Shown piece after piece: positions 53,898-64,000 of a stretch of 64,000 nucleotides of DNA; within the stretch, counting starts at the first letter, position 1; every line of letters starts with the position of its first letter. The notes beneath the pieces were generated by a model that did no database searches, was not told the origin of the DNA, and worked only from the letters and a program-made list of their open reading frames with translations. The DNA comes from Micrococcales bacterium 31B (GTDB taxonomy: Bacteria; Actinomycetota; Actinomycetes; Actinomycetales; Dermabacteraceae). The stretch spans positions 412,090 to 476,089 of the forward strand of contig JAFFTF010000002.1 of assembly GCA_022803075.1 (NCBI GenBank), read 5' to 3'. Made by a program: the position numbers and the translations under genes.

Positions 53898-55440
53898 TTA
53901 TCGGGCTGGCTTAGGTAGGTGCGCCAGTGCTCGAAGTCGGTCGTGCGCGGCCGTCAAGATCGGTGTCCATGACGATCTCGCCGAGAACCGCAGCCAGACC
54001 CGTCGCCCGGTGCGTGCGAGAACCGCGGGCAGAGCGAGCAAGCGATGACGGAGCCGCTTCATCTCCCAGCGGCGGGCCTCATGCGTGGGGTGAGCAAGCA
54101 ACCCCATCCAGGCCGTGATCTGTGACGCGAGTGCGACGATGAGGCACCAGATCCGGTTCTGCGCGAACTGCGTGTAAGGGAGGTTGCGCAGGCCGGTGTC
54201 TTTGCCTTCGCGGATGCGGTCCTCGCAGCGTGCCCGCTGCCGGTGACGGCGCTCGAGGACCTGCGGCTGACCGCGGGTGGTGTTGGTGGCGAATGCGGTG
54301 AGTCGGTAGCCGCCGACGTCGCCGAAGCGGAGTTGCGTGCCGGGGTGGGGTCGTTCGCGGCGGACGATGACGCGCATCCCTTCCGGCCAACCTTTGAGGT
54401 TCATGATCCCGGTGAACTCCGCCAGTTGCGCCCCGTCACGGATATCGCCGTCCTGATCGAGAGCGTCCTGCCATTGCTCTTCAGGGATGAGTCGGTAGAG
54501 CTCTGGCGTGGTGACGGGGAGGCTGAACCCGACCGAATATGTGACGCGCTTGCGCGTGAGCCAGTCGAGGTAGTCGTGGGTTCCGCCTGCGCCGTCGGTG
54601 CGGACGAGGACGCTGCGACCCGGACGTGTCGGGTCGATTCCGGGGATCTGCGTGAATGCGGCCTTCGTGACAGCGATATGGTCGGCGACCGTGTTGGAGC
54701 CGGCGTTACCGGGGCGCAGGCGGATCGCTGCCATCTCCCCGGTCCCGCCCTGACAGTGGTCGATGAAAGCCGACAGCGGGTGGAACCCGAAACCGTGCTT
54801 GAACGTCGCAGCCGCGTCTTCCTTCTCGGAATGCGCGGTGATCAACGTGGCGTCCAGATCGATCACGATCGGCGACTTCGCGTCGCGCGATCTATCTGGC
54901 GAGGCAGTTCCTGCCAGTTCGTATGCTCGGGCCCGCGCGACTGCTGTGGCCTCCCAGAACGCGGCTTCGACCTCGTCAACATGCCCGGCGAGAGTCGCAA
55001 CGATGCGAGAGATAGTCGGGTCCGACGCGACCGGCCCCTAGAGACCGGGTTCCGCGCGCAGCGTCGCCAGGTCGCTGGCAGTGTCGCCGCCGAGCGCGAG
55101 CGTGACGGCGAGGTCCAGCAACGCTTTGCCGGGCTCATGCCTCGCGAGGGGTTTGCGCAACGGTGACAGGGCCGCTTGCAAGGCGGTGTCGAGGCCGGTT
55201 GCGCTGATCGTATCGGTGAGCAGAATGCCTCCGGCATGACCAATCGCGGTGGTGTTCGACGCGTCGGCTCGCAGTCGCGGATAGACCCCGGTAGAGCTCA
55301 CCGTGAAAGTGCTCCTTCGAGCTGGTTCGAATGTTCCCTAAGGCAGAACTATTCTCCCAGATCAGGAGCACTTTTCTTATACCCCCCGCGGGTCAGGCAC
55401 GCTTAAACAATGAAAGCCCCAGGCTAACTTGCGCCGACTA
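53790..55440. mobile_element. IS1380-type insertion sequence, ends approximate
   Basis: Bounded by the MocR gene and hisF. Imperfect direct similarity exists between CATGAATGACCGAGGCT near 53799 and CAATGAAAGCCCCAGGCT near 55408, but no clean inverted termini or target duplication could be fixed by eye. Confidence 0.5.
53898..55301 (-). pseudogene. IS1380-family transposase with internal amber stop
   Basis: A single reading frame from GTG 55301 to 53898 encodes an IS1380-type transposase: LLDLAVTLALGGDTASDLATLRAEPGL, then TAG at 55038-55040, then, in the same frame, GPVASDPTISRIVATLAGHVDE and DLDATLITAHSEKEDAAATFKHGFGFHPL with the DDE-type catalytic Asp. The amber codon splits it into 87 and about 380 residues, so the product is probably inactive. 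AAAAGTGCTCC/GGAGCACTTT inverted repeats lie upstream (55302-55376). Terminal repeats were not resolved. Confidence 0.85.
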
Positions 55441-56223
55441 CCGCACCGGGTACCCGGCCCCGCGCAGGGCGCCCTTGACCTCGCCGATCGTCATCTCGCC
55501 GTAGTGGAACACACTCGCGGCGAGCACCGCATTCGCCCCGGCCCCAATGGCGGGCGCGAAGTGTTCCAGCGCCCCGGCCCCGCCCGACGCGATGACGGGC
55601 ACCTTCACCGCCGCGCGCACCGCGCGAATCATCTCGGTGTCGAATCCTGCCTTGGTGCCGTCGCCGTCCATCGAGTTCAGCAGGATCTCCCCCGCGCCGA
55701 GCCCCGCGGCGCGCTCGGCCCATTCCACGGCGTCGATGCCGGTGCCGCGGCGACCGCCGTGCGTGGTGACCTCGAAGCCGCTGCCCCCGCGGGCGGGCCC
55801 GTCGGGCGTGTCATCGCACACTCGCCGCGCGTCGACGCTCAGCACGCACACCTGCGCACCGAATCGGTGCGCGATCTCCTGCACGAGGTCGGGCCGAGCA
55901 ATCGCGGCCGTGTTCACGCCGATCTTGTCGGCGCCCGCTCGCAGCAGCCGGTTGACATCGTCGACCGAGCGCACACCGCCGCCGACCGTGAGCGGAATAA
56001 ACACCTGTTCGGCGCAGCGGGCCACCATGTCGTAGGTGGTGGCGCGGTCGCCCGAGGAGGCCGTGATGTCGAGGAACGTCAGCTCGTCGGCCCCCTGATC
56101 GCCGTAGAGTTTGGCGAGTTCGACGGGGTCACCCGCGTCGCGCAGCGAGGTGAAGTTAACGCCCTTGACGACGCGCCCTTCGTTGACGTCGAGGCAGGGA
56201 ATGACGCGGACGGCTAGGCTCAT
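55438..56223 (-). CDS. hisF: Imidazole glycerol phosphate synthase subunit HisF
   Basis: 261 residues, (beta/alpha)8 cyclase of histidine biosynthesis acting with HisH. The catalytic Asp residues are in [13 protein letters not shown] (D12) and [18 protein letters not shown] and [12 protein letters not shown] bind phosphate. ATG 56223 follows a GGAGG that is only 1 nt away, so the exact start is uncertain. No other his gene is adjacent. The insertion sequence lies directly downstream. Confidence 0.95.
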   Translation of the reverse strand: MSLAVRVIPCLDVNEGRVVKGVNFTSLRDAGDPVELAKLYGDQGADELTFLDITASSGDRATTYDMVARCAEQVFIPLTVGGGVRSVDDVNRLLRAGADKIGVNTAAIARPDLVQEIAHRFGAQVCVLSVDARRVCDDTPDGPARGGSGFEVTTHGGRRGTGIDAVEWAERAAGLGAGEILLNSMDGDGTKAGFDTEMIRAVRAAVKVPVIASGGAGALEHFAPAIGAGANAVLAASVFHYGEMTIGEVKGALRGAGYPVR

Positions 56224-56239
56224 GCCTCCATCTTAGAAT

Positions 56240-56318
56240 TGCGGACGCCCGGGCACCGCATCAATTTCTCGTGGCGGCCCCAGCGTGACCGGGCCAACCC
56301 GACCACGCGCGCGTCCGA
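56240..56318. repeat. Dispersed GC repeat pair upstream of hisF
   Basis: GGGCCAACCCGACCACGCGC followed by GCGTCCGA at about 56290-56317 is nearly the element at 29609-29636. GGACGCCCGGGCACC near 56243 is a possible opposite-facing partner. It lies between the hisF start and the dioxygenase stop. Confidence 0.5.
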
Positions 56319-56319
56319 T

Positions 56320-57177
56320 CTACGCCGCCTGGAACGAGCGGATCGAGTTGCTGAACGCGTAGCGGTCGATGCGGGTGACGGGAGCCTGGCTCGGGTCGTC
56401 GCCCGCTCCGAGCGTGAGCAGCAGCGGCACGAAGTGGTCAGCCGTGGGGTGGGCGAGTTTCGCCGCGGGACCCTTGGCCTCGTAGCCGATGAGCGCGTCG
56501 ACATCGCGGCGGGCGACGGCGTCCGCGGCCCACTGATCGAACTCGTCGATGTAAGGGGCGAGGCGGGGGTCGCGCATGGCGGCGAAGCTGTGGGTCATGA
56601 AGCCCGAGCCGACCACGAGGTAGCCCTCTTCGCGCAGTGACTTGAGTCGCTGGCCCAGCGTGAACAGCGCGGCCGGGTCGAGGCTCGGCATGCTGAGCTG
56701 TACCACGGGCACATCGGCGGCGGGGAACATGGCCATGAGCGGGATGTATGCCCCGTGGTCGAGGCCGCGGCTGGGGTGCTGGTAGAGCTCGGTGGTGTCG
56801 GCGAGGGAGCCCGCAACGTGGCGCGAGAGCTCCGTCGCGTCGGGGGTGTCGTATCGCAGCGTGTAGTAGTAGGGGTCGAAGCCGCCGAAGTCGTACACGA
56901 TGGGCGTGCCGGCTGCGGGGTTGGTGATGGAGAGCGGCGCGTTCTCCCAGTGCGCCGACACCATGACGATGCCGCGGGGCTTGGGCAACGACTGGCCCCA
57001 CGCGAAGAGTTCTTGCAGCCACGGGCCGTCTTCGAGCGTGGGAGGCGCACCGTGACTCACGAACAGTGCGGGCAGAGCGCCATCCTCGGGAGTCCAGGCG
57101 CGCTGCGCGTGAGCCTCGGGCAGCACCGAGGCGAGGAGGTCACGATAGGCGCCCGCAGGCCGGGTGGTGGTGAACAT
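56320..57177 (-). CDS. DODA-type extradiol ring-opening dioxygenase (LigB/YgiD family)
   Basis: 285 residues. Class III extradiol dioxygenase fold. Candidate metal/catalytic His are in FVSHGAP, SAHWEN, LDHGAYIPL and GFMTHSF. Opens catechol-type rings with O2. ATG 57177 has AAGGAG 6 nt upstream. Divergent from a MarR regulator with shared operators. Natural substrate unknown. Confidence 0.88.
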   Translation of the reverse strand: MFTTTRPAGAYRDLLASVLPEAHAQRAWTPEDGALPALFVSHGAPPTLEDGPWLQELFAWGQSLPKPRGIVMVSAHWENAPLSITNPAAGTPIVYDFGGFDPYYYTLRYDTPDATELSRHVAGSLADTTELYQHPSRGLDHGAYIPLMAMFPAADVPVVQLSMPSLDPAALFTLGQRLKSLREEGYLVVGSGFMTHSFAAMRDPRLAPYIDEFDQWAADAVARRDVDALIGYEAKGPAAKLAHPTADHFVPLLLTLGAGDDPSQAPVTRIDRYAFSNSIRSFQAA

Positions 57178-57215
57178 GGGGGGCTCCTTCAATGGGGCGA
57201 GCGGCACCGCTCTTA

Positions 57216-57258
57216 GTTGACTATTCAACAACTCTAACATTATTTATTGAGGCGTCAA
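57216..57258. promoter_or_regulatory. Two MarR-type operators in divergent promoters
   Basis: GTTGA-CTAT-TCAAC (57216-57229) and TTGA-GGCG-TCAA (57247-57258). The second contains both -35 boxes: TTGAGG for the MarR gene (18 bp to TAGGCT 57271-57276) and, on the minus strand, TTGACG for the dioxygenase (16 bp to TAGAGT, 57231-57236). Confidence 0.6.
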
Positions 57259-57282
57259 CTCGAACCGGGGTAGGCTAGTCGC

Positions 57283-57749
57283 ATGGAATCCGCGCCCCCA
57301 GAACCCTGGCTGAACCCCTACGAACGCGAAGCCTGGTTGGCGCTCGCGGGGCTGCTCACCAAGCTCCCCGCCTCTCTCGACGGCCAACTGCAGGCCGACG
57401 CCGGGCTCAGCTTCATCGAGTACATGACCCTCGCGCTGCTCGCCGAGCGCCCCAGCCGCAGCATGCAGATGAGCGAGATCGCCTCGTACACTTGCGCGTC
57501 GCTGTCGCGCCTCTCGCATACGGCCACCCGCCTCGAAAAACAGGGCTTTATCACGCGCCAGCGCATGCCGGGCCACGGCCGCCGCACGCAGGCTATCCTC
57601 ACTGACGCGGGGCTGGCCAAGGTCGAATCGTGCGCCGAGGGTCACGTGCGGCACGTGCGGCGCATCGTCTTCGATGAACTCAGCTACGAGGACGTCGGCA
57701 CGGTCGCCGCCACGGGCAACAAGATCATGCGCGCCATCGACGAGCGCAG

Positions 57750-57753
<4 letters not shown>
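57283..57753 (+). CDS. MarR family transcriptional regulator
   Basis: 156 residues. Winged helix with MQMSEIASYTCASLSRLSHTATRLEKQGFITRQ and the D-x-R-like wing PGHGRRTQAILTDAG. TAGGCT ends 6 nt before ATG 57283, so the mRNA is probably leaderless. Predicted to repress itself and the divergent dioxygenase. The 3' end overlaps the parE stop by 4 nt. Confidence 0.9.
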
Positions 57754-59927
<2,174 letters not shown>

Positions 59928-59933
59928 CCTACG

Positions 59934-59939
59934 ACCTTA
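59934..59939 (-). promoter_or_regulatory. -10 box for leaderless parE
   Basis: TAAGGT on the minus strand, 6 nt before the GTG start at 59927. Confidence 0.4.
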
Positions 59940-59957
59940 GCGCGTGACACCGAGATT

Positions 59958-60024
59958 TTAGTTTTGCGACGTCGCGGGCCCTTGCGCGAATCCCTCGCAG
60001 CACTTAATGTTGTCGCAAAACTAA
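59958..60024. promoter_or_regulatory. Long-spaced inverted repeat upstream of alpha-galactosidase
   Basis: TTAGTTTTGCGAC (59958-59970) and its perfect complement GTCGCAAAACTAA (60012-60024), centres 54 bp apart. A third half-site, TTAGTTTTG, lies at 62355-62363 before the permease genes. Candidate operators for a sugar regulator, for example of the ROK family. Confidence 0.55.
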
Positions 60025-60065
60025 GTCCATTGAGTCCCCTGAGTCCGCTAAGCCCCCTGAGTCCG
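60021..60065. repeat. Five 9-bp tandem repeats in the alpha-galactosidase leader
   Basis: Units CTAAGTCCA, TTGAGTCCC, CTGAGTCCG, CTAAGCCCC and CTGAGTCCG run without gaps and end 10 nt before the start codon. Confidence 0.8.
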
Positions 60066-60075
60066 CGAGGTTCCC

Positions 60076-62310
60076 ATGCCAACCCTGCCCCAGAGCGTCC
60101 ATCTCACGTCCGCCGGAGTCTCGGCACTCTTCGACCTGTCCACGGGCGGCCTCCCTGCCCTCGACCACTGGGGCCCGGCCCTGCCCGCCCTCGACGAGGC
60201 CGCCGCCCGCGCGATCGCGAGCGCCAACTACCTGCCCGTCGTGAGCAACCAGCCCGACGTCTCGTTCAAGCCGGCCCTGCTCGCCGAGGGTCACCGCGGC
60301 TGGCTGGGCCGACCCGGCATCTCCGGCCACCGCGAGGGCGCCGACTGGACCCCCAAGTTCGCCATCACGGCGGTCAGCCTCAACGGCGACTCGCTCGGCG
60401 CGGGCCACCACGAGGCCGGCGCGGCCACCCTCAGCGTGACCGCCAGCGACCCCCTCGCGAGTCTCACCGTGACCCTCACGAGCGAGCTCACCGAAAGCGG
60501 TCTCCTGCGCACGCGCGCCGAACTCACCAACACGGGAGCGACCGACTACACCCTCGACAACCTCACCCTCACCTACCCGCTCCCGCCCGAGGCCACCGAG
60601 ATTCTCGACTTCGGCGGCTCCTGGACCCAGGAGCGCACGCCGCAGCGCACGTCGATCCACCAGGGCACCTACCTGCGCGAGGGGCGCAGGGGCCGCACGG
60701 GGGCCGACTACGCGTTCGTGCTCCACGCGGGCCGACCCGGCTTCGGGTTCCGCAGCGGCGAACTGTGGGGCGTGCACACGGGTTTCAGCGGCAATCACAC
60801 GCACCTCATCGAGCACGCGCACAACGGCATGCGCGTCATCGGCGGCGGCGAACTGCTGCTGCCGGGCGAGGTGACCCTCTCCCCCGGCGCGTCCTATGGG
60901 TCGCCCTGGGTCTACGGCGTCTACTCGGGTACGGGCCTGGACGCCGCGGCCCACCGTTTTCACTCCTTCTTGCGCGGGCGCGACCGCCGGGTCGACGCGG
61001 CGCGCCCCGTCACGATCAACGTGTGGGAGGCGGTGTACTTCGACCACGACCTCGACCGCCTCAAAGACCTCGCCGATCGCGCCGCCGACCTGGGCGTCGA
61101 GCGCTTTGTGCTCGACGACGGCTGGTTCGGTTCGCGCCGCGACGACTTTCGGGGCCTCGGCGACTGGCACGTGAGCCCCGAAGTGTGGCCGGAGGGTCTC
61201 ACGCCGCTCATCGACTATGTGCACGAGCGGGGAATGCAGTTCGGGCTGTGGTTCGAGGCCGAGATGGTGAACCTCGATTCAGACGTGGCACGCGCCCACC
61301 CCGAGTGGGTGATGGCGCCGAACCCGCAGCGCATGCCGGTCGAGTCGCGGCACCAGCAGGTGCTCAACCTGACGATCCCGGAGTGCTACGACTACGTGCT
61401 CGGGGCGGTGTCGGCGGTGCTGCGCGAGAACGCGATCGACTACATCAAGTGGGACCACAACCGCGACCTCGTCGAGTCGGCGACCCGCGCCACGGGTCGC
61501 GCCGCGGTGCACGAACAGACCCTCGCGATTTACCGCATGTTTGACACGCTGCGAGCGGAGTTTCCGAGCCTGGAGATCGAGTCGTGTGCTTCGGGAGGCG
61601 CCCGCATCGACCTCGAGATGATGCAGCGCACGGACCGCGTGTGGGTGTCGGACTGCATCGACCCCCTGGAGCGCCAGCGCATGAACCGCTGGACCACCCA
61701 GTTGCTGCCGCCGGAGTTTATGGGCAGCCACATCGCGTCCGGCTCTAGCCACACGACGGGCCGCACCCACACGCTGACGTATCGCGCAAGTGTCGCCGTG
61801 TTCGGGCACCTCGGCATCGAGTGGGACCTCGCGCAGGCCAGCGCGGCCGAACTGAGCGACCTGCGGGAGTGGATCGCCTTCTACAAGGCGGAGCGCGGGC
61901 TCCTGCTCGGCGGCGACCTGGTGCGGGTCGACACGGACGAGTCGCTCTCGCTGCACGGCGTGGTCACCCCGGACGCCTCGCGGGCCCTGTTTAGCTTCGG
62001 CATCAACTCGCTGACGGGCATTAATCCTCTCGGACGCCTCCGGTTTCCCGGCCTGGCAGCTGACGCCCAGTACCGCATTAGACCGCTGCTGATCGGCACG
62101 GTGCCGGGCGATTTGAAGGCACCCGCGTGGTTCGGCCTGCCGGGTTCGCAGGAGACACCAACGAGCTCGAACCCGTGGCCGCAGGCCATTCGCGAGCCCG
62201 TGGATCTTCCGGGCGTGGTGCTGAGCGGCGCGGCGTTGGAGCACGTCGGGGTGCAGGCTCCCGCGATGTTCCCCGAGCAGGCCCTGCTGTTCGAGATCAA
62301 TCGAATCTAG
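60076..62310 (+). CDS. Alpha-galactosidase (GH36)
   Basis: 744 residues. N-terminal beta-sandwich, then TIM barrel with FVLDDGWFGSRRDD, nucleophile Asp in YIKWDHNRD (about 460), SCASGGARID and acid/base Asp in WVSDCIDPLERQR (about 525). Hydrolyses terminal alpha-galactosides such as raffinose or melibiose. No signal peptide, so cytoplasmic, consistent with substrate uptake by the ABC system downstream. Weak RBS GAGG before the ATG. Confidence 0.95.
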   Translation: MPTLPQSVHLTSAGVSALFDLSTGGLPALDHWGPALPALDEAAARAIASANYLPVVSNQPDVSFKPALLAEGHRGWLGRPGISGHREGADWTPKFAITAVSLNGDSLGAGHHEAGAATLSVTASDPLASLTVTLTSELTESGLLRTRAELTNTGATDYTLDNLTLTYPLPPEATEILDFGGSWTQERTPQRTSIHQGTYLREGRRGRTGADYAFVLHAGRPGFGFRSGELWGVHTGFSGNHTHLIEHAHNGMRVIGGGELLLPGEVTLSPGASYGSPWVYGVYSGTGLDAAAHRFHSFLRGRDRRVDAARPVTINVWEAVYFDHDLDRLKDLADRAADLGVERFVLDDGWFGSRRDDFRGLGDWHVSPEVWPEGLTPLIDYVHERGMQFGLWFEAEMVNLDSDVARAHPEWVMAPNPQRMPVESRHQQVLNLTIPECYDYVLGAVSAVLRENAIDYIKWDHNRDLVESATRATGRAAVHEQTLAIYRMFDTLRAEFPSLEIESCASGGARIDLEMMQRTDRVWVSDCIDPLERQRMNRWTTQLLPPEFMGSHIASGSSHTTGRTHTLTYRASVAVFGHLGIEWDLAQASAAELSDLREWIAFYKAERGLLLGGDLVRVDTDESLSLHGVVTPDASRALFSFGINSLTGINPLGRLRFPGLAADAQYRIRPLLIGTVPGDLKAPAWFGLPGSQETPTSSNPWPQAIREPVDLPGVVLSGAALEHVGVQAPAMFPEQALLFEINRI

Positions 62311-62422
62311 AAATCGCCCCCGTCGAGCGTTTCGCACGTGCGAGACTCAACTCATTAGTTTTGACACAGAAGTAAGACCTATCGTCGGCGCAACGTAGCG
62401 CCCCGAGCAGAAAGCCCCTCCC

Positions 62423-63334
62423 ATGACCACAGTCACCGGCGCCTCCCCAGCGCCCCCCAGTCGACGCGGTCGCGACGACCTCAAGATCGCGTTACTGTTC
62501 ATCGCGCCCGCGACCATTGGGTTTCTCACCTTCATGGTGTGGCCCACCCTGCGCGGCATCTACCTCAGCTTCACCAAGTTCAACCTGCTCACCGACCCCG
62601 AGTGGGTGGGCGTCGACAATTACACCCGTATGGTGGGCGACCCCGTGTTCTGGAACGGCATGAAGGTAACTGTCTACTACGTGCTGCTCAACATCGGGTT
62701 TCAGACAGTGCTCGCCCTGCTCATCGCGGTGATGATGCACCGCCTCACCCAGCGCCTCTGGCTGCGCACCATCGTGCTCACTCCGTACCTCGTGTCTGCC
62801 GTCGTCGCGGGCATCGTCTGGATGTGGATCCTCGACGGCCAGCTCGGCATCGCCAACAACCTCATGGCCGCCGTCGGCCTCGACCGCATTCCTTTCCTCT
62901 TCGATGAAAACTGGACCATCCCCGCGATCGCCTTCATCAACACGTGGCGAAACGTCGGCTACACGGCCCTTCTCATCTTCGCGGGCCTCCAAACCATCCC
63001 CAACGACGTCTACGAGGCCGCCAAGGTCGACGGCGCGAGCGAGCGGCGCCTATTCTTCTCGATCACCATGCCCCTGCTGCGGCCCATCCTCGCGCTCGTG
63101 CTGATCATGACCATCATCGGCTCGTTCCAGGTCTTCGACACCGTTGCCGTCACCACTCGCGGCGGCCCGGTCGACGCCTCCCGCGTGCTGCAGATGTACA
63201 TATTCGACCTCGCGTTCGGCCGGTTCCAGTTCGGCTACGCCTCGGCCATCTCGGTCGCGCTGCTGATCGTGCTCATGATCATCACCTTCATTCAATACCG
63301 CGTCACCCGCGCCGACAGCTCAGACCTCGCCTAA
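62423..63334 (+). CDS. ABC sugar transporter permease (MalF-like)
   Basis: 303 residues, six helices and EAA loop YEAAKVDGASERRLFFSITMP. Begins 112 bp after the galactosidase, with TTAGTTTTGACA (62355-62366) upstream. Likely imports alpha-galactosides. The binding protein gene is not between galactosidase and permease and may lie beyond the window. Confidence 0.9.
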   Translation: MTTVTGASPAPPSRRGRDDLKIALLFIAPATIGFLTFMVWPTLRGIYLSFTKFNLLTDPEWVGVDNYTRMVGDPVFWNGMKVTVYYVLLNIGFQTVLALLIAVMMHRLTQRLWLRTIVLTPYLVSAVVAGIVWMWILDGQLGIANNLMAAVGLDRIPFLFDENWTIPAIAFINTWRNVGYTALLIFAGLQTIPNDVYEAAKVDGASERRLFFSITMPLLRPILALVLIMTIIGSFQVFDTVAVTTRGGPVDASRVLQMYIFDLAFGRFQFGYASAISVALLIVLMIITFIQYRVTRADSSDLA

Positions 63335-63343
63335 GGAGCGCTC

Positions 63344-64000
63344 ATGGCTACCGCAACCCTCGACACCGCCGCGCCCGCCCCTGGCGACACGCGCCGCCCC
63401 GCGTCCCCGCGCCCGAGCCTCGGCCGCATCCTCGCCTGGGCGTTCATGATCCTCATCGTCATCATCACCCTGGTGCCGTTCGTGTGGGTGCTGCGCACGG
63501 CGTTTTCCAGCAACGATCAGCTCTATGCCAACTCCGATTCGCTGCTCCCCGCCGGCTTCACCACCTCGGGCTTCGAGCGCGTGTTCGGCACGCAATCCGG
63601 CCAGGAGGCCCTCGACGCGGGCGGCTCCGGGCAGTCCATTCAGTTCCTGCGTTACCTCCTGAACTCCATGCTGGTCGCCCTCATGACCACGGTCGGCCAG
63701 GTGTTCTTCTCCGCCATGGCGGCCTACGCGTTCGCCCGATTGAGGTGGCGCGGCCGCGAGCTCGTGTTCGGCCTGTTCCTCGCGGGACTCATGGTGCCCG
63801 CCATCTTCACGCTCCTGCCCAACGTCGTGCTGATCAAGCAACTCGGCCTGATCGACACCCTGCTCGGCATTTCGCTGCCCGGAATGCTGATGGCCCCGTT
63901 CGCCGTGTTTTTCTTGCGCCAGTTCTTCCTCGGCATCTCGCACGAGGTCGAGGAGGCCGCAATGATCGACGGCGCCTCCAAGATCCGCATCTTCTTCCGG
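63344..64000 (+). CDS. ABC sugar transporter permease (MalG-like), partial
   Basis: 219 codons are present and the gene runs off the right edge. Helix 1 (AWAFMILIVIITLVPFVWVL) and the EAA loop start VEEAAMIDGASKIRIFF are visible. AAGGAG lies 6 nt before ATG 63344, 9 nt after the first permease's stop, so one operon. Confidence 0.9.
   Translation, partial: MATATLDTAAPAPGDTRRPASPRPSLGRILAWAFMILIVIITLVPFVWVLRTAFSSNDQLYANSDSLLPAGFTTSGFERVFGTQSGQEALDAGGSGQSIQFLRYLLNSMLVALMTTVGQVFFSAMAAYAFARLRWRGRELVFGLFLAGLMVPAIFTLLPNVVLIKQLGLIDTLLGISLPGMLMAPFAVFFLRQFFLGISHEVEEAAMIDGASKIRIFFR

Noticed and set aside
53799-55425. ATGAA...AGGCT similarity as terminal repeats of the insertion sequence
   Set aside because: The two copies are direct, not inverted, and only about 13 of 17 bases match, so they do not define the ends.

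Overview
The window is GC-rich DNA from a Gram-positive actinobacterium, most likely of the Microbacteriaceae or a close relative. The evidence is gene content and order: sepH, DUF3710, DUF3093, DUF4193 and DUF5998 genes, a GNAT/acetate-CoA ligase fusion, gyrase-type topoisomerase IV genes in addition to an assumed gyrase elsewhere, many GTG/TTG starts, and several starts lying 6-8 nt after a -10 box, as in leaderless mRNAs. I see no rRNA or tRNA gene.

Left part (1-9.9 kb): two hairpin repeats with type I-E CRISPR-like spacing, a SWIM/SNF2 helicase, a drug-type ABC exporter operon fused by overlap to heme A synthase (ctaA), two small four-helix membrane proteins, an ankyrin protein and an amidase. 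9.9-13.3 kb: a sugar-type ABC importer operon (two permeases plus lipoprotein) without its ATPase. 13.4-18.5 kb: a compact D-amino-acid module (RidA, a D-serine dehydratase/D-threonine aldolase-like PLP enzyme, an N-acyl-D-amino-acid deacylase, a GntP-type permease), flanked on both sides by an identical 25-bp direct repeat. 18.6-21.2 kb: a GH95 alpha-L-fucosidase-like enzyme with a ricin-type lectin tail.

21.3-29.7 kb is accessory and partly decayed: a GNAT gene, an aldehyde dehydrogenase with a 1-nt frameshift, a GAF regulator cut off at about 24.07 kb, an orphan C-terminal fragment, then an efflux/redox block (MFS exporter, two aldo-keto reductases, XRE and TetR regulators).

29.7-50.3 kb is core genome. 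It holds aconitase under a double-operator promoter, a TRAM-domain RNA methyltransferase, an APC permease divergent from two TrkA proteins, an OB-fold protein, DUF3710, dut, DUF3093, DUF4193, sepH, tdk, a phosphodiesterase, DUF5998, the acetyltransferase/acyl-CoA ligase fusion, and parC. The order from the methyltransferase to DUF4193 matches the Rv2689c-Rv2699c region of Mycobacterium tuberculosis as I remember it.

50.3-64 kb: a DapA-family aldolase/lyase, an EamA exporter divergent from a MocR regulator, an IS1380-type transposase with an internal amber codon, hisF, an extradiol dioxygenase divergent from a MarR regulator with shared operators, parE, and an alpha-galactosidase (GH36) followed by two sugar ABC permeases, the second running off the window. 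A dispersed GC-rich repeat containing CGGAGCGTCCG recurs mainly at gene 3' ends.
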